DNA of 64,000 bases from Geomesophilobacter sediminis (GTDB lineage Bacteria > Desulfobacterota > Desulfuromonadia > Geobacterales > Geobacteraceae): the NCBI RefSeq assembly GCF_016458275.1, contig NZ_JAEMHM010000003.1, forward strand, positions 310,001-374,000. The letters are read 5' to 3'. The notes beneath the pieces are model-generated. The model made no database searches and had not been told where the DNA came from. It saw only the letters and a list, made by a program, of their open reading frames with translations. Made by a program: the position numbers and the translations under genes. Shown piece by piece: positions 7,945-16,319 of this stretch (within the stretch, counting starts at the first letter, position 1; each line of letters begins with the position of its first letter).

Positions 7945-9126
7945 CTACTCCATCTTCACCGCAACCGTCGACTTGAGGACGAACTTGCCGTCCTTGACCA
8001 TCAGGAGGCTGAGCGGCGATTTGATCGGTTCGCGGTTGGCGCGGATGGTGATGGTGCCGGAGGCGCCTTTGAAATTCTTGGTCTTGGCCAACTCGTTTTT
8101 GAAGACCTTGGGATCGGTGCTGTTGGCGCGCTTCATCGCGTCGGCCAGCAGAAGCATCGAATCATAGGCCTGGGCGGCAAAGACGCCCGGGACCTCGTTG
8201 TACTTCTTCTTGAAATCAGCGACAAACTTGGTGGTTTCGGGGGAACCCTGCTCCGGAGAGAAGCCGAGCGCGACCATGGAACCCTCGACTGCCGGACCGC
8301 CCAGTTCGATGAACTTCGGCGAGAAGAGGCCGTCGCCGCCGAACATGACCGCCTTCATCCCCTGCTTGCGGGCCTCTTTCATGATCAGGGCCCCTTCGGT
8401 GTAGTAACCGGAGAAGAAGATCACGTCCGGGTTTTTCCCCTTGATGTTGGTGATCTGGGCGGAGAAATCCTTGTCGCCGTCTTTCACCTTCTCGTCGGCG
8501 ACGATCTTGATTTCCGGCACGCTCTTGGCGGCATCCCGGAAGGTCTGGGAGAGGCCGACGCTGTAGTCGTTGTTGTCGGAGGTGATGACGGCAACGTTAC
8601 GGAACTTGAGGGTGTTGGCGAAGTAACCGATGCAGGCCGGAATGGCGACGCTGTCGAGCAGGGTGTCGCGATAGATGAAATCGCCGTTTTCCACCACGCC
8701 GGGGCCGGTGGAACCGCCGGAAAGAAGCACCACCCCCGCCTTCTGGGCGATGGGAGCGGCGACCTTGGTGATCCCGGTGGTCGGGTCGCCAATGATGGCG
8801 ACGACCTTGTCGCGGGAGATGAACTTCTGAGTGATAGAGGCGCCTTCCTGCTTGTCGCCGCGGTTATCGGCCTCGGCGATTTCGATCTTCTTGCCCAAGA
8901 CCCCGCCGGCGGCGTTGATTTCCTCGGCCGCCATCTTCATCCCCTGCAGGCTCGGCCCGCCGAACATGGCGACGTCGCCGGTGAGCGCCCCGAGGAATCC
9001 GATCTTGATCGTGTTGCCGCTAGCGGCCGGAGCCCCTTCCTTGGCTTCATCCTTCTTCTTGCATCCAAAGACGCCCGCGGCCAGAACCGCCGCAAGGACC
9101 ACCATCCCGATCTTCTTGAAAGTCAT
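7945..9126 (-). CDS. Branched-chain amino acid ABC transporter, substrate-binding lipoprotein
   Basis: Extracytoplasmic receptor of the Leu/Ile/Val family (LivJ/LivK type, Peripla_BP_6). The start MTFKKIGMVVLAAVLAAGVFGCKKKDE is a lipoprotein signal with cysteine near residue 22, so it is probably tethered to the membrane. The mature part has KIGFLGALTGDVAMFGG, then GVLGKKIEIAEADNRGDKQEG and FISRDKVVAIIGDPTTGITKVAAPIAQKAGVVLLSGGSTGP, which are family landmarks. The open frame extends two codons further to a GTG, but AGGGGG sits at proper distance from the ATG at 9126, so that start was chosen. It is the upstream partner of livHMGF. Confidence 0.93.
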   Translation of the reverse strand: MTFKKIGMVVLAAVLAAGVFGCKKKDEAKEGAPAASGNTIKIGFLGALTGDVAMFGGPSLQGMKMAAEEINAAGGVLGKKIEIAEADNRGDKQEGASITQKFISRDKVVAIIGDPTTGITKVAAPIAQKAGVVLLSGGSTGPGVVENGDFIYRDTLLDSVAIPACIGYFANTLKFRNVAVITSDNNDYSVGLSQTFRDAAKSVPEIKIVADEKVKDGDKDFSAQITNIKGKNPDVIFFSGYYTEGALIMKEARKQGMKAVMFGGDGLFSPKFIELGGPAVEGSMVALGFSPEQGSPETTKFVADFKKKYNEVPGVFAAQAYDSMLLLADAMKRANSTDPKVFKNELAKTKNFKGASGTITIRANREPIKSPLSLLMVKDGKFVLKSTVAVKME

Positions 9127-9177
9127 CCGCACCCCCTGTTTGGTAAGGAATTAAAAGGCATGTTTCAGGCGAGCCTA

Positions 9178-9206
9178 CCTTTAATGATTTTTTGATCATC
9201 TGTCAA
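9178..9206 (-). promoter_or_regulatory. Candidate sigma-70 promoter of the liv binding-protein gene
   Basis: On the minus strand TTGACA (9206-9201), a 17-base spacer and TAAAGG (9183-9178) lie about 50 bases before the start codon. The -35 is perfect and the -10 is weak. A TGATCA palindrome lies in the spacer. Confidence 0.4.
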
Positions 9207-9224
9207 CTTTTTTAAAACGGCGGA

Positions 9225-10217
9225 TTATCCCGGGCCCCGCCCCGCTGCCTGCTCTCTAAGCAGCGCTGCCCGGTCGGTAACCTCCCAGGGGAGACCGACA
9301 TCCATCCGTCCCACCTGACCATACGCCGCAAGCTTGCGAAAAAAGCCACCTTTCACCGGGGCCGGGAGCCGGCGCAGGTTGGACTGCTGCACGATTCCTG
9401 CCAGCCGGAATTCGAAACGCCGGCGCACCAGCGCCGCGATTTCGGCATCGGGAATCCGCCCGGTACCAAAGGTTTCCACTTGAACCGACACCGGCCGCGC
9501 CATCCCGATGCAATAGGTGAGCAAGATTTCGCACTCCCGCGCCAGCTCTGCAGCGACGACGTTTTTCGCGGCATAGCGCGCCGCGTAGGTGCCGACCCGG
9601 TCGATCCGGTACGGGTCCTTCCCGCTCAGCGAGGCGGCGCTCGCATTGATCCCGACGACCGCGGCGATCACCACGGCCTCGGCGAGGCCGCCGGTCGCCA
9701 AAGAAACCGCTGCGGTGCCGCCCAGAAGCGCTACCGGCAGGGATTGAAACTGTTTGAGCAGGATGGCCAAAGCAGAGCGGGGCACCGCCTGGGGGGGGCA
9801 GATTCGGCCCGTAGGTAGTAAACCTCGGGCCGATGTCACCGCGGTCAAGACCTTTGCTAGGAGAGGTGGCAAGCTGCTGCGCTATCTCGCCCGAGTCCAT
9901 CACCTGCCAGATCTGTTCTTCCGGCTGATTCGCCCGCAGGGCAAGCTGCCGCAACCGTTTGCGGGAATAGGGCTTTCCCGGGGTGCCGTCCGAGACAGCA
10001 CCCGGCTCGGCGCCACGGTGCAGGAATTCCCGGACCAGGGCTTCGATCTTTTGGGCCAGTTCGCCCGCAGCCAACTTCGGGCGGGTAGCCGGTGCAGGCA
10101 TGGTGCAAGCCTAGGGTCAGGAGGTAGGGGGTTCGTGGTGCGCGGTAGAAACTCCTGTGTGGACGAGGCCCCCTCGTGATGGGAGGCCTCGTCACCCTCG
10201 TGTCTTTGTTTCACCAT
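9225..10217 (-). pseudogene. Chimeric pseudogene: P-type cation ATPase N-terminus joined to a MetK C-terminus
   Basis: Three reading frames have to be joined. From about 10101 the translation contains IWQVMDSGEIAQQLATSPSKGLDRGDIGPRFTTYGPNLPP, the N-terminal region of P-type cation ATPases. At a run of eight C (minus strand, forward 9791-9798) the frame breaks. In the next frame it continues as VPRSALAILLKQFQSLPVALLGG and the first membrane segment LATGGLAEAVVIAAVVGINA. Then at about 9630-9650 it abruptly becomes the end of S-adenosylmethionine synthetase: SGKDPYRIDRVGTYAARYAAKNVVAA, TYCIGMARPVSVQVETFGTG, and the MetK C-terminus with AAYGQVGRMDVGLPWE. The upstream ATG at 10217 with its AAAGGAG site is in yet another frame. 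Neither parent can be functional: ATPase catalytic domains and the MetK active site are missing. Confidence 0.75.
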
Positions 10218-10396
10218 GGCGTAGCTCCTTTCTTGGGTGAAGTTGTCAATCCAACAGCTGCGGACGATATTTGGGGAGCCAGGGGGCGCGCCGCCGAAGC
10301 CAGGATGGGGAGCAGTACCGGCGCCAGGAGAACCGCACCGATGCCAATGAAGATCCCCACCCCGGGGCTGTCCTTTACGTCGTCAATGAGAGCCAT
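10211..10396 (-). CDS. Small DUF5132-like membrane protein
   Basis: A 61-residue protein, MALIDDVKDSPGVGIFIGIGAVLLAPVLLPILASAARPLAP..., with one long hydrophobic segment. It matches the DUF5132 pattern as I recall it (a glycine-rich start, then a GIGAVLLAPVLLP membrane stretch). The start codon has a clear GGGGAGG site. In related genomes such small proteins lie next to heavy-metal P-type ATPases, which fits the ATPase remnant just downstream. The tail after residue 45 looks shortened compared with my memory of the family, so it may itself be decaying. Function is unknown. Confidence 0.6.
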   Translation of the reverse strand: MALIDDVKDSPGVGIFIGIGAVLLAPVLLPILASAARPLAPQISSAAVGLTTSPKKGATPW

Positions 10397-10477
10397 CGCT
10401 GCCTCCCCTTTAACAATTAATGACGGTTAACAGTATCGGGAGAACCTCGGCTGTCAACGCGGCTGGCTGAAAACAGG

Positions 10478-10509
10478 AAAGGCCCCGGCAGGTAGTTGAC
10501 GGGGCCTTT
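10478..10509. terminator. Hairpin terminator
   Basis: AAAGGCCCCG (10478-10487) pairs with CGGGGCCTTT (10500-10509). It lies just after the stop of the four-helix/zinc-ribbon gene on the minus strand. Confidence 0.7.
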
Positions 10510-10515
10510 GGTGGG

Positions 10516-11220
10516 CTAGGAGGCGGGTTGGATGGCACGGCAGTCGGGGAAGCCGGAGCAGCCCCAAAACTGCCCGCCGGCGTAGGGGCCCTGACGGGCC
10601 GTGCGGAGGATCATCGGCCGTCCGCAGGCCGGGCAGAGGCGATCCGTCCGATCAGTCTGGTTGCGCTGGCGCTGGCGCTCGCGCTCCTGGAGACGGGCAA
10701 CGTGCAAGCGCTCGCTGGAACCACCCTCCTCGATGAACTGCCGCTCCAGCGCAGCGACCTGCCGGTCCAGCAGATAGTTCGCCTGGTGGATCAGGCAGAT
10801 CAGCGCGTTGGCCCCCACCGCCGGTTCAGGGTGGGCCAGCCATGGCGCGTACGCATCAGCGGCAGGGTGGTTGGTACTCCCGACTGCGCGTACCTGCCGG
10901 GCCGCCGGATCGTCTTTTCCCCACTGCGGCAAATCCCGCTGCCGAAGGTAGTCCTCGAAATCAAGCAGCAGTTCGTCGAGGCTGGCCCGTGCCACGTTCA
11001 CCAACCGCAGTTCGGTCTGGCTCGAAGTCGCCGACGCCCGGCTCCCCTCCGCGATGTTCTGCCGGCCGCTGCGCGCAGCCTGTACCATCTGGTCGTGGGT
11101 CCGCGAGCGCTTGTCGACAAGCCGCTCGCAGAAAGTGACCGTGCCGTCGTAAATGATCTCGGCAACCTGAAAGGAACGAAGGTGGCGGAAACCGCCGTGG
11201 GAACGAAGGCCGTTACTCAT
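10516..11220 (-). CDS. Four-helix-bundle protein with C-terminal topoisomerase-type C4 zinc ribbon
   Basis: 234 residues. The first ~170 match the four-helix-bundle family related to the 23S rRNA intervening-sequence protein (RSFQVAEIIYDGTVTFCERLV, then QMVQAARSGRQNIAEGS and ELRLVNVARASLDELLLDFEDYLRQ). A suffix helix follows (ANALICLIHQANYLLDRQVAALERQFIEEGG). The end is a C4 zinc ribbon as in bacterial DNA topoisomerase I tails: CPACGRPMILR...WGCSGFPDCRAI (cysteines near 195, 198, 219, 225). This suggests nucleic-acid binding; the cellular role is not known. A shorter, broken relative without the zinc ribbon lies beside tRNA-Pro at about 60469-60640. A terminator follows. Confidence 0.85.
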   Translation of the reverse strand: MSNGLRSHGGFRHLRSFQVAEIIYDGTVTFCERLVDKRSRTHDQMVQAARSGRQNIAEGSRASATSSQTELRLVNVARASLDELLLDFEDYLRQRDLPQWGKDDPAARQVRAVGSTNHPAADAYAPWLAHPEPAVGANALICLIHQANYLLDRQVAALERQFIEEGGSSERLHVARLQERERQRQRNQTDRTDRLCPACGRPMILRTARQGPYAGGQFWGCSGFPDCRAIQPAS

Positions 11221-11268
11221 GGTGACCCCCTATGCGGGGGAGAATTGAACGGATCGGTCGGATTGGTA

Positions 11269-12855
11269 TTAGCCGAAGCCGGGGAGAATTTCGTTGGCGA
11301 TGCCGATGAGGAACCCGAGGAAGGCTCCAAAGAGGTTCAAAAACATGAAGGACTCCTTCATGATGTCCAGGAGAAGTCCTTCCATGGCGACGATATCGAG
11401 GGCGTTCACCTTGTCCTCGACGATCTTCCGGATGTTGAGCGTGTCCACCAGCGGGGGAAGCTCCTTGACCAACAATTCGGAGAGTTGCTGTAAAACGGCC
11501 TCGGTCAACTCGTCACGGGCCTGGACCGGAAGGAAGGCAGACAGATGCCCGATCGGGCGCTGAAACACCATCTCCTCCACTTTCTCGCTCACCGACTTTT
11601 CCAGCGTCTGGCGGGAGACCGGCGAGCGCAGCGCGGCCAGCACTTCGGCGGCGATCTCCTCCCGAACCCGCTCCACGCCGGGGTCGGAAAGCATGTCCTT
11701 CAGCAGCTCGCCCAGGGTGCGCTCCCGGAGCCGATCCAGGTTACTCTCGACCGCCGCGGTGACCGATGCCGCCAACTGGCGGCCGCGCAGCATCCGGAGC
11801 ACCTTCATCCGCGCCAGCCGCCGCAGCGCCGCCAGGCGCCGGTACGGGAGTCCGGAAAGGAGCTCGGACCACGGGCGGGATAGAAAAAGGTCGACGCGAT
11901 CGCGCAGTGCCTCCGAAATCTGCTCCTGAGTCCGCTCGTCCCGCAGCCACGCCGCCATTTCCTGCTCGATCTTCTGGGTGAAGTCGGGAAACTGGGAAAT
12001 CAGCCAGTCCGGGTCCACGAACTTCGCGAAGAAGCCGGGGACTCCGCGCAGCGATCCGACCGCCGAGCGGAGCGACTCCCGGATCTTCGCGGAAAGGAGC
12101 GCCCGGAATTCGGGCCCGCTGGTGAGTGCCTCGGCAGCGGACTGAAGCTCCTGCTCCAGCATAGAGGCAACCGCGTCGGCGGTCCCCTCCGGAAGGATGG
12201 CGCCAAGCGGAGTCTCGGACGCGTAGATCTCCTCCACCTTGCGGTCCACCAGGGCCGCGAGCGCCACGGTCACCTGCCGGGAATGCAAAAACTCACCGAC
12301 GGTTTCGGACAGGCGCCGCCGCAGCATTTCGTCCTGCTCGGGGGTGACCAGCGAATGCAGATCGCGGGCAAGGAGGGCATCCTCCATCTCATGCAACAGC
12401 CGCCGCACCTCCGCAGCACAGGGATCGCTCTCCAGGTACCGGTAGACCTCCTCCATGCCGCGGTGGCGCATCTGGTCCACCAGGTCCCGCAGCCAGCGCT
12501 GGAAGTCGACCGGGAAAAGCGATTCCAGCGTTCCCATCTCCCGGGCGAAGAGCCGGTCGATCTTGCCGTCGACCGCCCCCTTGAGCTCGCGGCGGAACTC
12601 CTCCTTCTGGAGCGCCTGGCGGACGTCATCGGAGGTGAACAGGTGACTCCCCACCATGACACCGACCTTCTCGGCGAATTCGTAGCGCTTGGCGGGGAAG
12701 ACGCCGGGGGTCAACGGGATCCGGACCCCGAAGAGATGCCACGGTTTCAAGGGGTGAAAGAGGAGCCGGATCGCGACGTCGGTGGTGACGTAGCCGGTGA
12801 AGGCGCCGACCAGGGGTTGTCTAAGATAGGAAAGCAGATGAAGGAAGTCGGTCAT
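11269..12855 (-). CDS. DUF445 family membrane-anchored protein
   Basis: 528 residues with the DUF445 (YheB/YjiN-like) plan. An N-terminal hydrophobic segment has LVGAFTGYVTTDVAIRLLFHPLKPWHLFGVRIPLTPGVFPAKR, which is the family signature. A long alpha-helical, charged middle follows, and a C-terminal hydrophobic anchor FMFLNLFGAFLGFLIGIANEILPG. Function is not established for the family; an envelope role is inferred only from the topology. It begins 10 bases after the upstream symporter gene ends, so the two are likely co-transcribed. Confidence 0.88.
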   Translation of the reverse strand: MTDFLHLLSYLRQPLVGAFTGYVTTDVAIRLLFHPLKPWHLFGVRIPLTPGVFPAKRYEFAEKVGVMVGSHLFTSDDVRQALQKEEFRRELKGAVDGKIDRLFAREMGTLESLFPVDFQRWLRDLVDQMRHRGMEEVYRYLESDPCAAEVRRLLHEMEDALLARDLHSLVTPEQDEMLRRRLSETVGEFLHSRQVTVALAALVDRKVEEIYASETPLGAILPEGTADAVASMLEQELQSAAEALTSGPEFRALLSAKIRESLRSAVGSLRGVPGFFAKFVDPDWLISQFPDFTQKIEQEMAAWLRDERTQEQISEALRDRVDLFLSRPWSELLSGLPYRRLAALRRLARMKVLRMLRGRQLAASVTAAVESNLDRLRERTLGELLKDMLSDPGVERVREEIAAEVLAALRSPVSRQTLEKSVSEKVEEMVFQRPIGHLSAFLPVQARDELTEAVLQQLSELLVKELPPLVDTLNIRKIVEDKVNALDIVAMEGLLLDIMKESFMFLNLFGAFLGFLIGIANEILPGFG

Positions 12856-12865
12856 CGGAGTACCT

Positions 12866-14095
12866 TCAGGTCACGGTGGTGGGCTCGGTTGCCGTGGTGT
12901 CGGCCGGGAGGCGGACCGCCCGCGATACCATCATCGCCGCAACGTTGTCGCCGGTCGAGTTGAGCAGGGTCGCCAGCGGGTCGATGATCACGCTGATCAC
13001 GACGAGCAGGGGGAGCGCCTCCAGACTCATCCCGAAGATGGTAAGGACCGCGATTTCGGCGATCATGCCGCCGCTCGGGATGGCCCCGATGACGACCCCT
13101 ACCAGGATGGACACGCCGATGGCAAGCGCGAGCCGCCCCGAAGTCAAATCGAGGTGGAAAAGGCTCAGGGCGAATAGGACCTTCACCACGCCGCCGATCA
13201 CGGAGCCATCTTTGTGCAGCACCGCCCCGACCGGGATCACGAGGTCGCTCACTTCACGAGGAACCCCCATGCGCGGGGCCGCCTCCAGGTTAACCGGAAC
13301 GGTGGCCATGCTGGAACAGGTCCCCAGCGCGGTGAGCGACGGCGCCAGCATGTTGGACCAAAACCGCTTCACCCCGTTACGCCCGCCGGCAAGCCAGGCG
13401 TACCCGGAAAATCCGAGGAAGAAGTAGGCGGTGCCAAAGAGATAGTAGGCAATGAAGAGCTTGGTATAGGCGCCGGCGAGTTGGGCGCCGGTTTCGGCGA
13501 CGGTGGCGGCGAAGTAGGCGAAAAGGCCGATGGGCGCCACGAGCATGACATAGTCGATCAGGCGCATTGCCACCTGGGACCCGCTGCGCAGCACCCGCGC
13601 CAGCGGCTCGCCTTCCGCCCCCAGCTGCCGGGTGGCGATTCCCACCGCGGCCGAAAAGATCATCAGCGGAAGCATTGCCCGGTGCGAAAGCATTTCCGGA
13701 AAACTCGGCACGGTGAAGGTCTTGACCAGTTGGACCAGAAGCGAAGGGGTTTCCACCGGGAGCGCGCCCTTGAGGGCGATTCCGGCCCCGGGGGCCGGCT
13801 GCACGAACAGGAGAAAGACCAACGAGGTGACCGCGGCCACCAGGCTGGTCATCAGAAAGACCAGGAGCATCATCCAGGAGACGCGGGAAACCGTGGAGCC
13901 ACGGGAAGAAGCAATGCTCGAGGCGACCGAGAAGAAGACCAGGGGGACGATGATCATGAAGATAAGGTTCAGGAACAGGTCGCCCAGCGGCTTGATCACG
14001 GCGGCGACACCGGGGGCGAAATGCCCGACGGCCGAACCGGCCACGATGGATATGACCAGCAGGATCGAGAGCCGGTAACTGCTCAGGACGTTCAT
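12866..14095 (-). CDS. Dicarboxylate/amino acid:cation symporter (DAACS family)
   Basis: 409-residue secondary transporter of the GltP/DctA type, coupling uptake of glutamate, aspartate or C4-dicarboxylates to protons or sodium. It starts MNVLSSYRLSILLVISIVAGSAVGHF. Late in the protein come the SSMATVPVNL serine-rich re-entrant loop, the following GSVIGGVVKVLFA segment, PSGGMIAEIAVLTIFG and the substrate-binding stretch DPLATLLNSTGDNVAAMMVSR. The ATG follows GAAGGAGC. In Geobacter-like cells such carriers import fumarate or other dicarboxylates, but the substrate cannot be fixed from sequence. The downstream DUF445 gene shares its transcript. Confidence 0.9.
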   Translation of the reverse strand: MNVLSSYRLSILLVISIVAGSAVGHFAPGVAAVIKPLGDLFLNLIFMIIVPLVFFSVASSIASSRGSTVSRVSWMMLLVFLMTSLVAAVTSLVFLLFVQPAPGAGIALKGALPVETPSLLVQLVKTFTVPSFPEMLSHRAMLPLMIFSAAVGIATRQLGAEGEPLARVLRSGSQVAMRLIDYVMLVAPIGLFAYFAATVAETGAQLAGAYTKLFIAYYLFGTAYFFLGFSGYAWLAGGRNGVKRFWSNMLAPSLTALGTCSSMATVPVNLEAAPRMGVPREVSDLVIPVGAVLHKDGSVIGGVVKVLFALSLFHLDLTSGRLALAIGVSILVGVVIGAIPSGGMIAEIAVLTIFGMSLEALPLLVVISVIIDPLATLLNSTGDNVAAMMVSRAVRLPADTTATEPTTVT

Positions 14096-14203
14096 GATGA
14101 TGCTCCTTCAGGATTCGCGGGGGACACATTATTCAAGGGGGCCGGCGACCGAGGGGGGCCGGCACCTGCGGAGCCGGTCCCCTTTCTCGTTCCCTTTTTG
14201 CTG

Positions 14204-14968
14204 CTACTGCGGTTTCCTCAGGGCCACTACGGTCGCGACCAGGTCGCCCGCGTTCCCCATCAGGATCTGGGGCCGTTTTTCGGGGCGCAGCCACTCGGTG
14301 ATCCAGACCAGTCCCCCCTCCTCCAGCGCCACGCAACCCGCCGTCGGCGTTCCCGGCTGGAGCCAGGAATGGATAAAGATGGCGCTTCCCTTGCCTTTGA
14401 CCACCGGATTGCGGTTGTACCCGATGACGACGCCGTGCCGGTAACGTTTGTCGGGAAGAAGCATGTTCTCGAAAGAGGTCGCGCTCGTCTCGCCGCGGCG
14501 GACCCACGTGTTGTAATCGGGGGAGTTCACATCGTCAACCCAGATATCGGCCGCGGTAGCTTGACGGTACGGCATGCTTCCGGTGTACCCGGGGGCGTAA
14601 CCGAAGACGAACTCCAGCGGGAAAAGCCCGCTCGGGGTCCGGCCGTCCCCTTCCCTCTTTTCGCCCGGGGGAGCGAACCCCTTCCGGCCGACGCTTGCCG
14701 GAAAAGGCCCGAGGGTCTTGATCCAGTGGTCGCCGTGGCGTTCGAAACCAAAGAGTCGGCCGCCGGTCCGTTCCGGCCCGTCGCCGATCACCACGAGCAA
14801 CTGCTCGGCGTCAATGGGTGTTTCGGAAAGAAACCCGGCCAGGGCATCGTCATTGATGGGAGCATCGCTTTTCAATTGTGGGGAAGTTTTGCAACCGCCC
14901 AGCAGAGCCAGCGCTGCAACGACGAGCAGGGTGACCAAACAGAAACGTGCATTTGCTTTAAGCGGCAT
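14204..14968 (-). CDS. L,D-transpeptidase-family lipoprotein
   Basis: YkuD-type catalytic domain protein. The chosen ATG (14968) has a GGAGGTG site; an upstream in-frame ATG lacks one. The protein starts MPLKANARFCLVTLLVVAALALLGGC, a lipoprotein signal with the cysteine near residue 26. The catalytic region reads SAIFIHSWLQPGTPTAGCVALEE: the histidine and the S/T-x-GC pattern of L,D-transpeptidases, although the usual 'HGC' reads AGC here. An earlier DGRTPSG motif is also typical of this branch (YafK/ErfK-like). It should act on peptidoglycan cross-links or anchor lipoproteins in the periplasm. Confidence 0.85.
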   Translation of the reverse strand: MPLKANARFCLVTLLVVAALALLGGCKTSPQLKSDAPINDDALAGFLSETPIDAEQLLVVIGDGPERTGGRLFGFERHGDHWIKTLGPFPASVGRKGFAPPGEKREGDGRTPSGLFPLEFVFGYAPGYTGSMPYRQATAADIWVDDVNSPDYNTWVRRGETSATSFENMLLPDKRYRHGVVIGYNRNPVVKGKGSAIFIHSWLQPGTPTAGCVALEEGGLVWITEWLRPEKRPQILMGNAGDLVATVVALRKPQ

Positions 14969-15037
14969 CGAAGCACCTCCGGACAGTTGATTGTACCCCA
15001 AACACCAAAGTTTCACTCCAGGAAAAGCCCAGCAGTG

Positions 15038-15065
15038 TTGACTTGACCGGTCATTCTGGCATAAT
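15038..15065 (+). promoter_or_regulatory. Sigma-70 promoter with internal palindrome, upstream of the parB-like gene
   Basis: TTGACT (15038-15043), a 16-base spacer and CATAAT (15060-15065). The spacer includes the perfect 10-bp palindrome TGACCGGTCA (15044-15053), positioned to act as an operator. The start codon is about 165 bases downstream. Confidence 0.55.
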
Positions 15066-15103
15066 ACCGGCCCTTATCGCGGGACGATCCGGCGGGGAAG
15101 ATC

Positions 15104-15215
15104 AGTAGCGACAGTCAATACGAGTCAGAGACCAGATTGCAGCAGGATCCGACCGCCTTACTGATCACGGTTCACTGGCTCGTATGACTGAGTAGTTCAC
15201 CGTAGTACTGATACA
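15104..15215 (+). other. Inverted-repeat-rich leader of the parB-like gene
   Basis: AGTCAATACGAGTCAG (15113-15128) is nearly the reverse complement of CTGGCTCGTATGACT (15175-15189). ATCAGTAGCG near 15101-15110 similarly mirrors CGTAGTACTGAT near 15201-15212. This could be a folded leader RNA or a set of protein-binding sites. No known riboswitch class is recognised. Confidence 0.45.
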
Positions 15216-15238
15216 ACGCCGGAACCAGGAGGAAATGC

Positions 15239-16117
15239 ATGGCAGAAAACGACGCAGGGACCGATTTCGAACAGCTTTCGATGTTCGGGATGGACATCCT
15301 GCCTCAACCGGAGCCGAAGGTCCAGCCAAAACCGGCAAAGCCGCCCAAAGAAGCCAAGTCGGCCCGCAGTTCCAAGGTCACCGAGCTCTACGACGTCGAT
15401 ACCCTCCGCATATCGCAATCCCAGCCACGGGTCTATATCGCTGAAGCGGAACTCGAAGAACTCACCGCATCCATCCAAAAACATGGGGTTTTGCAGCCGG
15501 TCCTGGTCCAGGCCGAGGATACGGGAGATCATGTCCTGATCGCCGGGCAGCGCCGTCTCCTTGCGGCCCGAAAGGCCGGCCTGAAGAAGATTCCCGGGGT
15601 GCTGACCGGCGGGGACCCGTTCGAGATCGCCCTGATCGAGAACCTGCAGCGCAGCGATCTCACCTGCATGGAAGAGGCCGAAGCGATGCACCGCCTCAAG
15701 GAGCGCAACGGCTATTCTCTGGACGAGTTGCGCGCGATCGTGGGAAAATCGAAGACCACGGTGAGCGAGACCCTGTCCCTGGTGCGCCTCCCCGCTCAGA
15801 TCCGCGAGGAGTGCCTGCACAACCCGGAGATCGCCAAGAGCATCCTGGTGGAGATCGCCCGCAAGCCTTCGGAAGCGGAGATGATCCAGGCTTACGAGCG
15901 CTACCAGCGGGAAAAGCTCCCCCGCCACCTTTTGAGAAACGGCGCTGAAGCGGAAAAGGCGCGGAAAAAGGTGGGCGTCGGGTTCGTGAAATCGGTGGCA
16001 CAGAAGATCGAGCACATCGACGTGGAGTCGCTCAAGAAAAAGCAGCGCGAGCAGATGAAGAGCCGTCTCGAAGAGCTCCACGGCAAGATCGGCGCGCTGA
16101 TCGTAAGACTCGGCTGA
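15239..16117 (+). CDS. ParB/Spo0J-family protein, orphan
   Basis: 292 residues. A low-complexity N-terminus with proline and lysine is followed by the ParB N-terminal domain (about 45-140): LYDVDTLRISQSQPRVYIAEAELEELTASIQKHGVLQPVLVQ, the nucleotide-binding box GQRRLLAARKAGL, and PFEIALIENLQRSDLTCMEEAEAMHRL. Then comes a helix-turn-helix region (GYSLDELRAIVGKSKTTVSETLSLVRLP). ParB proteins clamp on DNA at parS using CTP; no parA and no canonical parS (TGTTTCACGTGAAACA) is seen here, so this is probably an accessory ParB or a ParB-like regulator. An AGGAGGAA site precedes the ATG. A long structured leader lies upstream and the helicase gene lhr is downstream on the same strand. Confidence 0.88.
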   Translation: MAENDAGTDFEQLSMFGMDILPQPEPKVQPKPAKPPKEAKSARSSKVTELYDVDTLRISQSQPRVYIAEAELEELTASIQKHGVLQPVLVQAEDTGDHVLIAGQRRLLAARKAGLKKIPGVLTGGDPFEIALIENLQRSDLTCMEEAEAMHRLKERNGYSLDELRAIVGKSKTTVSETLSLVRLPAQIREECLHNPEIAKSILVEIARKPSEAEMIQAYERYQREKLPRHLLRNGAEAEKARKKVGVGFVKSVAQKIEHIDVESLKKKQREQMKSRLEELHGKIGALIVRLG

Positions 16118-16319
16118 TCGCAGGTTCGGCATGCCGAACGGCCGGCCGAAACCATCCCGCATCACTATCAGCCGAACGTCCCTCCGTCTTCAAAGGGGGA
16201 GGACCGGAGGGGGATAGGGACCTGTGCCGTTGCAGAGTTACCCCATCCTCACCCCGCCCGCCGCAAGCTCGCGCGCACCCGCGCGACCCTTGGAGGAGAG
16301 GGAGGCAATAGGGGATTCC

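Noticed and set aside
13214-15046. A 610-codon plus-strand frame across the symporter and L,D-transpeptidase genes
   Set aside because: It spans two supported genes and an intergenic region in antisense and shows no protein features.
15000-16200. parS site next to the parB-like gene
   Set aside because: No TGTTTCACGTGAAACA or close variant was found; the palindromes present are of other sequence.
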